From IMG/VR virus record IMGVR_UViG_3300008267_000040, positions 1 through 64,000 of that record: a stretch of DNA of 64,000 nucleotides; one strand, given 5' to 3'. The position numbers and the translations under genes are program-made. Numbering within the stretch: the first letter of the stretch is position 1; every line of letters starts with the position of its first letter. This DNA comes from a virus. Shown here piece by piece: positions 32,883 to 42,200 of the stretch. The notes below the pieces were generated by a model, which made no database searches, was not told the origin of the DNA, and saw only the letters and a list, made by a program, of their open reading frames with translations.

Positions 32883-34022
32883 TTAACCGTAAGTGATACG
32901 AACCATTCCAGAATGTCCTGGACCACCACAATAGCAGTTTCCACTTTCTGAAGAAGCTGATCTTCCACCCAACCCAACAATACCTTCTTCTGCACGTAGA
33001 GAACTATGTCCAAAGTAATCTGAGAATCTATATTGGGCACCATCTGCACCAGCAAGATTCATAGATGCATGTCTATATGGAAGATAACCACCTCTAGTAT
33101 TAATTAGTCCACCAGGGAATGGATGATACTGAAGAACCATACACCAGTCCATTGCTTGATTGCATGGTGAACCTAACAGTCCAGGAAGACCTCTTGCTCC
33201 ACCATCAGCACCATAGAATGGAGCACAATAAGCACATTGATTGGTGCATAGACCACCGTAGCAAGGATTGAGTCCATGACCATAATAAACTCTACGTCCA
33301 TTTGAACCGAATGTAGTTCCAGCACCAATTAAATCATATTGGAGTTCTGTTACGTCTTGATACTCAAGTGGATAATTTCCAATACCACCACCAGGAGTAA
33401 AGCAAGAATGTCCACAATTTCCCCAGTGAGGACCACAAGCTTCACACATGTGTCCACCATATGGCATTGCTTGGCTTTCATTACATGAGTGACAATAATC
33501 ACATATGCAATACATTTCAAAAGTGCTTTCTCTGTTCATGCAGTTTGAACAGAATGATGCACCACCAAAACCACCTTCCGCACAGAAGTTGTTCAATCCG
33601 CATCCAACTACAAATGACTTACATCCACGAGACCCCCACTGGACTGGTGTGCAGCAAGAAGCAGATGCAACACATATTTCGTATGGCTGTCCACCTAAAT
33701 CAAATCCAGTGCAAATACACTTAAAAGCATATGCACCAGATCCACCAGGAGTTCCCCACATGCAGCAACATGTACCAGGTCCTCCACCACCTCCACCCCA
33801 AATTTCGAACTTGATAAAGGTAGTTCCCGCTGGTGGTCTCCAAACATAGCATTCAAAATACCTAAATCTATTTACAGCGCAATGGGTTCTGAATTGTACT
33901 TGATGATACTCAGAACCAGGAAAACTAATAGGTGTTGATGGAACCGTACTAATTCCTGTTGTTTGGAATGACGCAATTTGTTGTTGGTCGGTATAACTAA
34001 TTAAATCTCTTAAATTTGCCAT
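32883..34022 (-). CDS. Cys/Gly-rich tail adhesin paralogue C
   Basis: The longest of the three at 379 aa, with about 31 cysteines. N-terminus MANLRDLIS; core FEIWGGGGGGPGTCCCMWG with PGGSGAYAFKC; GCGLNNFCAEGGFGGASFCS; then an insert (about residues 170-255) with clustered Cys/His such as MYCICDYCHSC and MCEACGPHWGNCGHSC, resembling metal-binding knuckles. The framework resumes with FYGADGGARGLPGLLG, PFPGGLINTRGG and GLGGRSASSESGNCYCGGPG, ending MVRITYG. The Cys/His insert is absent from the two paralogues and may bind zinc or form disulfides. It is first of the trio to be transcribed, after the 112-aa gene. Probable receptor-binding protein by family resemblance. Confidence 0.75.
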   Translation of the reverse strand: MANLRDLISYTDQQQIASFQTTGISTVPSTPISFPGSEYHQVQFRTHCAVNRFRYFECYVWRPPAGTTFIKFEIWGGGGGGPGTCCCMWGTPGGSGAYAFKCICTGFDLGGQPYEICVASASCCTPVQWGSRGCKSFVVGCGLNNFCAEGGFGGASFCSNCMNRESTFEMYCICDYCHSCNESQAMPYGGHMCEACGPHWGNCGHSCFTPGGGIGNYPLEYQDVTELQYDLIGAGTTFGSNGRRVYYGHGLNPCYGGLCTNQCAYCAPFYGADGGARGLPGLLGSPCNQAMDWCMVLQYHPFPGGLINTRGGYLPYRHASMNLAGADGAQYRFSDYFGHSSLRAEEGIVGLGGRSASSESGNCYCGGPGHSGMVRITYG

Positions 34023-34053
34023 TTTATATCTCCCCTAATTTTTTTGGCAATTA

Positions 34054-34392
34054 TCATGCGTTCAGAAGAACCCATCCATATTGTGAGCCAGAATAAAGAA
34101 GATCTACAGCATTATTAGGAATATTTAATATTAGGGGCTCATTCAAGTTAGCAATTTTTGTAGTTGTTGTATTGACTCCTACAGTGCAGAAATTTGTTCT
34201 CCAGTTCCCTGTTGGGTCAACGATGGAAACTCTATCTCCAATATTTGCTGTATCAGCACTTGGAATATTAATTGTAATAGCAGTGCTTGTTGTATCAACA
34301 AGATAAGTTCTGCCAGATATTGCAGTAAATGGTGTAGTACTTACAGTTACAACTTCTGTCGTAAATGTTGGTGCAGAAATGAAACGTCCCAT
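34054..34392 (-). CDS. Small beta-rich virion protein
   Basis: A 112-aa protein: about 20 residues of N-terminal tail (MGRFISAPTFTTEVVTV), then a single beta domain with AISGRTYLVDTTSTAITINI, GDRVSIVDPTGNWRTNF and a C-terminal strand ending GWVLLNA. The same domain, in the order KYHADTT..., GDYISLFDSKSFWSINN and YWRVSV, forms the C-terminal two thirds of the 149-aa protein at 38747-39196, so the two are related. This domain is widespread in phage fibre-associated proteins and often follows a shaft; here it is nearly free-standing. Its location between adhesins and other fibre proteins suggests a fibre-tip or collar subunit. Function unknown. Confidence 0.65.
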   Translation of the reverse strand: MGRFISAPTFTTEVVTVSTTPFTAISGRTYLVDTTSTAITINIPSADTANIGDRVSIVDPTGNWRTNFCTVGVNTTTTKIANLNEPLILNIPNNAVDLLYSGSQYGWVLLNA

Positions 34393-34422
34393 TGTTCTAA
34401 ATTACTCCTATATGGTTGTTAA

Positions 34423-34743
34423 TTAAAGTGTGGATTGCTCAACACCGTAAACGTTAACGCTTACATTGCTGGAATTAGAGAAAGCAATTACTCTTTTGCC
34501 AGCATCCAAAACTAATCCAGTTCTCTCCAGAACACCATTGGGTGCAATAAAAGAATTAAATTCAATAAATTCAGCATTTGTTGGTGTTGCGGTTGCTGCA
34601 ATTGCTACACGAACAGCAATGTCAGTAGCATTTCTATTTGCCACGTTAACATTAACGTATGCAAGTGTGTTAGTAGGAACAGTATAAACTGTTGTGAAAG
34701 TTGTAGAAGCAAGTGCTACTTGTCCTAGTACTCCAGATGCCAT
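34423..34743 (-). CDS. Small virion protein, single copy of duplicated fibre module
   Basis: A 106-aa protein that is essentially one beta module: TVYTVPTNTLAYVNVNVANR, VRVAIAATATPTNAEFIEFN, LERTGLVLDAGKRVIAFSNS and VNVYGVEQSTL. The 358-aa fibre-like protein at 21793-22869 carries two tandem copies of the same module with the landmarks YT-x-PSG, V-RxGIA, Y-x-EYD, xNGQ-L and F-x-VxG in the same order. The product is therefore a stand-alone domain, perhaps a trimerisation or attachment unit. An exact TATAAATA lies about 42 bases upstream of the ATG, so this gene opens a transcription unit that runs through the adhesin genes to the terminator at 29944-29967. No enzymatic feature is visible. Confidence 0.68.
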   Translation of the reverse strand: MASGVLGQVALASTTFTTVYTVPTNTLAYVNVNVANRNATDIAVRVAIAATATPTNAEFIEFNSFIAPNGVLERTGLVLDAGKRVIAFSNSSNVSVNVYGVEQSTL

Positions 34744-34784
34744 TTAAATCTCCCAATCTTTGTTTATTCAATCTTATATGCAAA

Positions 34785-34792
34785 TATTTATA
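34785..34792 (-). promoter_or_regulatory. T4-type late promoter upstream of the 106-aa gene
   Basis: Exact TATAAATA on the minus strand, 42 bases before the ATG at 34743, in a 60-base gap. It would drive the adhesin operon down to the terminator at 29944-29967. Confidence 0.75.
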
Positions 34793-34803
34793 ATGCACAA
34801 CAA

Positions 34804-37800
34804 TCAAGAAGTTGCAACCCAATAAGTAAATGGTCTTGATTTAATAATTGTATTGTCAACGTATGCCTTCACTGCCGCTTGAGTGGAAACTTTTTCATTA
34901 CTATTTTGAGAGAGTGTAATATCAGTAGAGAATTCATTAATTTGAGCTCCCAACTGAGCACCGATAGAACCCAATCTCAATGAGGTTAGACCAGAAAGGT
35001 CGAACGCAGAAGCATTCAATGTTGCTGCACCAGTTGCCTGGTTAACACGGAAATACTTACCTACACGGAAGTTACCATTTTGGTCGGTGGATACGTAGTA
35101 AACACGACCAGGATAATCTTCTGTAACTTCTCTTGATGGGATTGGATCTACTGTTGGTACACCAGGCCAATTGGTTGTTGATGTTCCACCAGTACCAATC
35201 TGCAAGAAGTCATGACCAGTCAATCTAACTTGTGAATACAAGTATCTGATTCTAAATACTTGCTCATCGTAAGTTTTATTTGCTTTTTCTTCTGCGAGAA
35301 TCAATGTAGTTCTTCCTGTGGTATCGATACCAATAGAAGTAACTTTCATGAATTCACTATCAATCTTAATAAAGTTATCTGTACTAAAACCAGTTACATT
35401 ATTTACTCTCACGAAAGATTGTACAGGAGTCTGGTCCTTAATGATTTGAGTTCCAGAAATAGTATTTGCGACTCCAATTGCTCTGAATGATGTTCCATTT
35501 GAATAACCAGTTGCAATTCCTGCTCCTTCTTGTGCTCTCAATACAGTCATTGCAATGGATGAATCCAAACTCACAATCTTCATTAATTCATTTGTTGGTG
35601 TTAGCACAAATCCATTTTGGAAGAATCCTGCAGTTGAACTTACAACAATTTGAGTATCATTAGTACCAATTGGAGCCGCAACTGTTGCAATAACGTTTGT
35701 CCAAGGATAATTTCTAATATTATTATTAGTACCAAAATGCTTTGCTGCAGTTGTGGTGAGTTGTGCTCTATTTACACCAATATTTCCTCTGCCATCTGGA
35801 GCAACATAGCTTACGTTCTGGATAACATAGGTAAATGGATCTGCACCAGTAATTGTAGTTGCCGCAGTTCCAATAACACCACCGTTTCCACTACCAGTTA
35901 CGAACTCGACACTTCCACCTGTTTGAAGATTATTCTGAAGACCTCTTACAACAATAGTGAAACCACTTTGTCCAACGTTTGCATCAGTATTATTTGTTAA
36001 AAATGCTTGAGTTCCAGAAGTTTGTCCAGTAATCAGTTCGTTCTGTCTAAATCCAGAACCATTTGGTCCAGATGTAACTACACTATAATAAAGTGCGGCA
36101 ATAGAAGTCTGGACGGAGGTTAATTCCCCAACTGCTCCTGAAGTTGCACCAATAATTCTTTCTCCTTGAGTAAATCCAGGAGCAGTGATTGTTTCAACAT
36201 TATACTTTAATTGAAGACCTTCTACTGTTCCAGATAAGAATGATTCATCAGTGTTATATCCAGAGCTGACAATAGCATAGTTGCCCCATGAGCTGTTTCC
36301 TGCGAGAGAACGAATTCTTCCTCCACGAGTTGAACAGTAACTAACATGTGCATAATAAGTAAAGCAGGAAACCATTTCTGCTGCAGCATTATTGGTAATC
36401 CAGAATCCAACACCATTGTCATGGATATTTGTCCAAGAGTCAAAAACGATAGACTTATTAGATCTTTGTGGAGTATTATCGTATTGTTTGTGTACTTTTC
36501 CATCGACTACTGCTCCAACACCACCAGTTGAAAACGCAGAGCAGTTAGAAACGTATGGTGATTTTGTAATTGGTGAATTTGGATTCAGTTTTACAAATAC
36601 ACCACGAACTGTTGCATTATTTAAATCTCTATCACTAGCAGTAAATGTTATAGGTGTGGATGAAACTGTTTGTGCAGTATCTACTTCTACCTGTGTTGTA
36701 CTTAGATATGTTACTACTTTGGTTCCAACTGCAATTCCAGTTCCACTAATGACAGTTCCAACCAAATCTGGTTCCATTTCTGCGGTTGAATTGGTTAAAA
36801 TTGTCCCAGAAATTGAAGCAGTTGCAGTTTTGAGAACACCAGCAGGAACAAAACCAGTCATTCCGTCCATAACAATGTCCTTAAGCATAGTTCTGTCACT
36901 AAGCATAAACATTGTTGATTGAGCATTAGTCAAGGTAACTGCATTATCTACAGTAATATCAGAGGCGCCATTTTCCCAAGTATCAACACCTGATACCCAT
37001 ACACCACCAGTAAGTGGTTCAATTTCTACCTTTGTCTGTGAAAAGTTGAAATCTAAAATTCTAGCAGTTTTAGTTCCAGCACCATTAGCAATAGTTGCAC
37101 CATACTGCATAGCAGTTGATGGAGCAGAGTTTAAAGTTAAAACTTGATGATTTGAATTTCCTGCTGCTGGTACTATCTTTGTTGTTCTTAGGTTATCACC
37201 TACAATTGTTACATTGGGTGGAACTGTAATAGGAAGTTGCTCTTCATAAGTTCCTGCTTTTACATAAATTGTTGCTGGACCAGTTACGATTCCACATGCA
37301 TGTTTAATTGTGGCATATGCACGATTAATGTTCTTACCGTCATTGGAATCACTTCCTTCTTCTGCTACATAGAAAACTGGATAAGTTACATTATTTGTTT
37401 CCCAAACTGGCACTCCTGATGGAGAAACAGTTAATACTTTTCCATTAGTTCCAATTGGGAGAGATGCTGGACCTGCACCAGATTGGTAAATAATATCACC
37501 AGTTGCAGAAAGAACATTAGTTGCAGAACCCTGAGTTAATGGATTCCAATATGTGCCGAGAGAATCTGTGGCAGGGTCATTATTAAAGTTAGTTGATGCA
37601 ATACTAACATAACTGTTTGAATTTCTATAAATTGTGTCACCTTGTTGATATGTGGTGACTGATGACCATGCACCTTTCCACTCAAATCCCTTAACAATTA
37701 AATCCCACTTGTTAGGAACTTGAACTGGATTGCTGGTCATTCCAGCACCAACTTCTTCCTTAGCAACGTAAGAATAACCACCAAAACGAATTACTTCACC

Positions 37801-38337
37801 TGGAAGGTATGAAGTAGTGGTTGAATATGCTCCAATAAAATCAAAACCAGTTGATAGTGTATCCCAATCGGATGTATTAGAACTTGGTGCTTTATTGGTG
37901 TTTAATGTTTTGGAAACATAGTTGTTTCCACCGTATAGAACAACATCCCCTACTTGATATGCTGTTCCTGAGTTCCAAGCTCCTTCATAATTGAAACCTC
38001 CAAAATATGGAGTTAGATTAGAAGAATTGAAATTGGAGGTTGAAGCAAAAGAAGTAACTACTCTATATTGAGTATTACCAAATTTTACTAAATCATTAAT
38101 CTTGTAAAAAGTTGATGGTGCCCAATCACCTCTATTTGCAATACCCTCAACGTGCAAAGACCACTTTGCTAGATCCGTTGAGTACCAGTTTGTTTCTGAT
38201 GATACAGAAGTGTGATTCTGGGTACAGACATAAGTATTCGCACCGAACTTAACGATATCATCAATAACATAGTCTGTACTTGCTGTCCAAGCACCTCTCC
38301 AGTTAAATTTTAGTCTTCCTAATCTAAAATCAGCCAT
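34804..38337 (-). CDS. Large tail fibre with N-terminal carbohydrate-binding-like repeats and beta-helix
   Basis: An 1177-aa fibre protein. Residues 1-300 contain five repeats with W-x-GAW...Y...GD-V...G..YV (for example FNWRGAWTASTDYVIDDIVK), the pattern of type 5/12 carbohydrate-binding modules. About residue 330 FYVAEEGSDSNDGKN with YATIKHACG and IYVKAGTYEEQLPITVPPNV starts a parallel beta-helix of the pectate-lyase-like type, running to about residue 760. The C-terminal quarter has DFLQIGTGGT, PGRVYYVSTDQNGNFRVGKY and TSLRLGSIGAQLGAQINEFS, ending SKPFTYWVATS-type sequence, a layout recurring in marine T4-like fibres. Right-handed helices of this type often bind or cut glycans; catalytic residues cannot be picked by eye. 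Probable long or side tail fibre component. Confidence 0.78.
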   Translation of the reverse strand: MADFRLGRLKFNWRGAWTASTDYVIDDIVKFGANTYVCTQNHTSVSSETNWYSTDLAKWSLHVEGIANRGDWAPSTFYKINDLVKFGNTQYRVVTSFASTSNFNSSNLTPYFGGFNYEGAWNSGTAYQVGDVVLYGGNNYVSKTLNTNKAPSSNTSDWDTLSTGFDFIGAYSTTTSYLPGEVIRFGGYSYVAKEEVGAGMTSNPVQVPNKWDLIVKGFEWKGAWSSVTTYQQGDTIYRNSNSYVSIASTNFNNDPATDSLGTYWNPLTQGSATNVLSATGDIIYQSGAGPASLPIGTNGKVLTVSPSGVPVWETNNVTYPVFYVAEEGSDSNDGKNINRAYATIKHACGIVTGPATIYVKAGTYEEQLPITVPPNVTIVGDNLRTTKIVPAAGNSNHQVLTLNSAPSTAMQYGATIANGAGTKTARILDFNFSQTKVEIEPLTGGVWVSGVDTWENGASDITVDNAVTLTNAQSTMFMLSDRTMLKDIVMDGMTGFVPAGVLKTATASISGTILTNSTAEMEPDLVGTVISGTGIAVGTKVVTYLSTTQVEVDTAQTVSSTPITFTASDRDLNNATVRGVFVKLNPNSPITKSPYVSNCSAFSTGGVGAVVDGKVHKQYDNTPQRSNKSIVFDSWTNIHDNGVGFWITNNAAAEMVSCFTYYAHVSYCSTRGGRIRSLAGNSSWGNYAIVSSGYNTDESFLSGTVEGLQLKYNVETITAPGFTQGERIIGATSGAVGELTSVQTSIAALYYSVVTSGPNGSGFRQNELITGQTSGTQAFLTNNTDANVGQSGFTIVVRGLQNNLQTGGSVEFVTGSGNGGVIGTAATTITGADPFTYVIQNVSYVAPDGRGNIGVNRAQLTTTAAKHFGTNNNIRNYPWTNVIATVAAPIGTNDTQIVVSSTAGFFQNGFVLTPTNELMKIVSLDSSIAMTVLRAQEGAGIATGYSNGTSFRAIGVANTISGTQIIKDQTPVQSFVRVNNVTGFSTDNFIKIDSEFMKVTSIGIDTTGRTTLILAEEKANKTYDEQVFRIRYLYSQVRLTGHDFLQIGTGGTSTTNWPGVPTVDPIPSREVTEDYPGRVYYVSTDQNGNFRVGKYFRVNQATGAATLNASAFDLSGLTSLRLGSIGAQLGAQINEFSTDITLSQNSNEKVSTQAAVKAYVDNTIIKSRPFTYWVATS

Positions 38338-38351
38338 TTTTGTTTAATTCC

Positions 38352-38750
38352 TTACTTAGGTCCTGCGGTATTGTAATCGTATGTGCCACCAACTCTGGCA
38401 ACAAAGTATCCATCATCATCGATGAAATAAGAAATTCTTCGAAAATCAAACCTGAACTGTTGATATTTATCAGCAGGGTGATTGGTATATGTTTTTTCTT
38501 CTGTAGTTTCTTCGACGTAATCAATTCCCTCCAAAAAGTCGGGATACTGACTGCCATCTGTTCTATAAAAATCACCAACTACATTGGAATCAGTTGATCT
38601 TACTTGTGTATAATAAAGCATTCCACTAGAATCTCTGCGAAGAGCGTGAATATACCAATCATTTTCTTTTTTTAGAGTAGAAGTATCATTGAATGAATTA
38701 CTTCCACTCGAAGAAGAAGATGTCATACTTCCGCTTAAGAACATTGTCAT
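38352..38750 (-). CDS. Virion-associated protein of unknown function
   Basis: A 132-aa protein with a low-complexity Ser/Gly start (MTMFLSGSMTSSSSSGSN) and a compact acidic/aromatic body: WYIHALRRDSSGMLYYTQVR, FYRTDGSQYPDFLEGIDYVE, YQQFRFDFRRISYFIDDDGY and FVARVGGTYDY. It looks like a small globular domain joined to a flexible linker. Its ATG overlaps the stop of the 149-aa gene (ATGA), and a second in-frame ATG lies two codons in. The large beta-helix fibre gene begins 14 bases after it. I recall similar proteins in marine T4-like phages in the same neighbourhood, annotated only as structural. The position implies a fibre-joint or tip role. Confidence 0.6.
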   Translation of the reverse strand: MTMFLSGSMTSSSSSGSNSFNDTSTLKKENDWYIHALRRDSSGMLYYTQVRSTDSNVVGDFYRTDGSQYPDFLEGIDYVEETTEEKTYTNHPADKYQQFRFDFRRISYFIDDDGYFVARVGGTYDYNTAGPK

Positions 38751-39196
38751 ACAGAGACCCTCCAGTAAGTACCTTCCCAGATCAATTCGACACTAGCACC
38801 AGAAACATCACATACAAGTGGGGCATCAATTAACCCAGAAGCATTTTTAAATTTCTGATTATTTTGAGTGACTACTATAAGATTATTTATGCTCCAGAAA
38901 GATTTTGAATCAAACAGACTAATATAGTCACCTGTGTTGATAAGAGTTGGTAAAGTTACTGAATATTCGGCATTAGTAGTATCTGCATGATATTTTGTAT
39001 TTGCCTTTAATGTTGTTGCTGATGAAATAAGTGTATATCTTGCTTTTGATACTTCAAAACCACCAGTTGTCAAACCATCATGGACTCTTATTACACTTTT
39101 ATCCGTATCAACGGTAACTTCAGCCAAAGCACCAGTAAACGAAGCATGTTCTTGCTCAGTACCTTTTCTGAGTTGAACTCGTTTTGTATTTGACAT
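38747..39196 (-). CDS. Fibre-associated protein with Mtd-type N-terminal motif
   Basis: A 149-aa protein. Residues 1-50 (KRVQLRKGTEQEHASFTGAL, then EVTVDTDKSVIRVHDGLTTG) match the short N-terminal module found in many phage fibres, including the major tropism determinant family, which folds at the attachment end. The remainder is the small beta domain also encoded at 34054-34392 (KYHADTTNAEYSVTLP, GDYISLFDSKSFWSINN). It contains no C-type lectin domain and no diversity-generating element is nearby. GATAAATA lies 23 bases upstream, overlapping the stop of the repeat protein gene. A role in attaching or capping a fibre is likely. Confidence 0.7.
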   Translation of the reverse strand: MSNTKRVQLRKGTEQEHASFTGALAEVTVDTDKSVIRVHDGLTTGGFEVSKARYTLISSATTLKANTKYHADTTNAEYSVTLPTLINTGDYISLFDSKSFWSINNLIVVTQNNQKFKNASGLIDAPLVCDVSGASVELIWEGTYWRVSV

Positions 39197-39218
39197 TGAT
39201 ATAAAGATTGTATATCTT

Positions 39219-39226
39219 TATTTATC
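39219..39226 (-). promoter_or_regulatory. Near-consensus late promoter upstream of the 149-aa gene
   Basis: GATAAATA on the minus strand, 23 bases before the ATG at 39196, overlapping the stop of the repeat protein gene. Confidence 0.4.
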
Positions 39227-42200
39227 AAATTATGTATATTCTTATTGGTTTTGGTGAATCAAATTCAACATATCTATTTGTTGATATTCCATTAAATTGT
39301 GCTTGAGTAATTCCAACATAACCAGCACGTCCAAATGTTTCTTTAGATACACCAGATAGTCTAAAGAGTATTTGTGTTCTATCATAAGGAACAACTCTTG
39401 CGATACCTGCAGACTGGAATCCAAATATTCTTCCTGTTCCAAAATATGCTTCGGTATTCTTCTCGACAGCATTTCCTGTGAACTTGAATAGATTTGTTGT
39501 TGGTGGTGAGAATGTAACTGATTCCGTCTTGCTGACAAATGCAAATAGTGAACCAGTACCAACATAAGTTGCTGGAAGTACGGATTCTTTTGCAGAACCA
39601 GTAATTTTGAATAGTCCACCAGTTGTACTGACAACTGCAGAAGATTCTGCAGCACCAATAAATCCGAATATACTTCCAGATCCAGCATAACTCTTACTCT
39701 TTCTTTCTTCGGCAGTTCCAACAAAGTCAAATAGTGTTGTTGAAATTGCTGGAGTGAAGGATACTCTTTCTGCACCACCACCAAAACCAAATAATGTTCC
39801 AGTAGTAGTCCAGTTTGTATTTCTTTCTGTTTTTGCTGCTCCACCAAACTTGAACAATGTAGTTGAAGTTGGGGGTACAACAGTAGAAGACTCCTGAGCA
39901 CTGACAAAGATGACTTTGCCATTGATATCGAGAATTGAATCCCTGGTACGGAATCGAACAAGACCAGAACCAATATAAGATTCTGTATTCTTTTCTGCCG
40001 CAGATCCAGTAAACTTGAATAGTGTTGTTTTTGTCTCTGCAGAACTGGTTGTTTCTGTCTTGCTGACAAACGTAAAGAGAGAACCAGTACCAATGTGAGT
40101 ATAAAGATTGCGTACTATACCAGAACCAGTGATTCTGAATAGAGTCTTGAATTCTGGTAGTTTTCTGCCAATAGACTCTGCACCACCAGTAAATCCAAAG
40201 ATGCGTCCAGAACCAACATAAGATTCTGTATTCTTCTCGATTGCAGAACCAAATATAGTTGTTTTTCCAGATCCAATATGCTTCAGTCTTGCAATTATAT
40301 TTGCATTTCCAGAGAGTTTTGTCTCTGTTGAACCAGTATAAGATTCTACATTCTTCTCTACTGCAGATCCAGTAAATCTGAATAGTGTTCCACTTACTGG
40401 TGGTCTGCTTGCCGCAACAGTTACTGAAGAATTTAAACCAAAGAGTGAACCAGTTCCGATATATGGTCTTGCTCTTGGTGTTTCAGCACTACCATTAATC
40501 GAAAGTTGTCCTTGACCAACGTGAACTGGTTTTGTTTGCGTTCTTGCATTTCCAGAAAGGGTAATGAAACCAGAACCAACTTCTCCGTAGATAAAGAATA
40601 GTGTGACAACACCAGTTGCTCTGAATAACGCACCATCAGTTTTTGGAACAACTGTGTTCCTTTCAATTCCAGAGATATAACGTTGTTTTTCACGAGCATC
40701 AAGACCAGAAACTCTTTGTCTGAGATTGAATGTTCCTCCTCCAACTTCTGTTAGAGTGAATCCAATTGCGGAAGAACCACCAAATCTGAATAGTGCTCCC
40801 TGTGGGAGCAGTGAACCAGAAACAACAGAAGTTGAACTGTCGAATGTAAAGAGTGAACCAGAACCAACATAAGATTCTGTATTTCTCTCGTCTGCAGATC
40901 CAGTAAACTTGAAGAGACCTGTTGAAACCTTGGTTGCTGCAGAAGACTCGGTAGAACTGATGAAGGTAAAGAGTGAACCAGTACCAACATAAGATTCTGT
41001 ATTCTTCTCAATTGCATTTCCTGCAAACTTGAAGAGACCTGTTGTTGATGGAGCATTTGATTTGACTTCTGATGCACCAGTGAATGCAAAGATGCGTCCA
41101 GTACCAACATAAGATTCTGTATTCTTCTCAATTGCATTTCCTGCAAACTTGAAGAGTACTGTTGCAACAAGAGAACTTGAGGTAGATTCTGCTGCTCCAG
41201 TAAACGCAAAGATACGACCAGAACCAATATGTGGTGCGGGAGTAATTGCTTGCGGAGAAGATCCAAAGAACTTGAAGAGACCTGTTGCTGATGGAGCATT
41301 GGACTTGACTTCTGTTTTGGTTCCAAATGCGAAGAGTGAACCAGAACCAACATAGGATTCTGTATTCTTGATATTTGTTGCTGCACCAAATAAGGTAATA
41401 GTACCAGAACCAATATGTGGTTCTTGAGTAATAGATTCTTGACCACCAACAATTGCAAAGAGAGATCCAGAACCAACATGAACTAAACCAAAACCTATAG
41501 TTGCAGAACTAATTCTGGTTATTTGTAGGTTTCCACTACCATTATATCCAAATGATCTATATGCAGGTATTGGTGTCGAGAATACTTTTACTCGACCAGT
41601 ACCAAAGTAGGATTCTGTATTTCTTTCTGTTGCAGTTCCAAATAATGTAATTCCACCAGAACCAATATGTGGTTCTTGAGTAATAGATTCTTGACCACCA
41701 ACAATTGCAAACAGTGAACCAGAACCAACATGAGATAGAGATGCTTTTAACTGGGAAGAACCAAGGAACTTGAATAGTCCAGTTGTTTCTTGTGCAGATA
41801 GTCTTGTCTCTGAAGCACCAGTAAATGCATATAATGTTCCAGAACCAACATGAGATAGTGCTGCTTGTACTGATGCCTTATTATCACTAAATCTAAATCT
41901 TCCATATGGGAAGATATTTTCATTGTCAGTAATATAACCATAATTAACTTTTTGTTGACCATAATTAGTTGGTTCACTTATGAATCCATAATCATCTTCA
42001 GAAGTATAATTATCAGCAACAAATCCATAATCAAGTCCATCAATAGTTACTACAGAAGATTCGTTGTAGTCATAAGTGACTTTTTCTGCATGACCAACAA
42101 ATCCAAATAGTGAACCAGAACCAATATAGGATTCTGCATTCTTCTGGACTGCAGAACCAAAGAATTTAAATAGACCTGTTGTTGATTTTACTAGTGCTCT

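Noticed and set aside
30922-39196. Diversity-generating retroelement acting on the adhesins or the Mtd-like protein
   Set aside because: No reverse transcriptase, template repeat or C-type lectin target is visible in the window; the Mtd resemblance is limited to the short N-terminal module.
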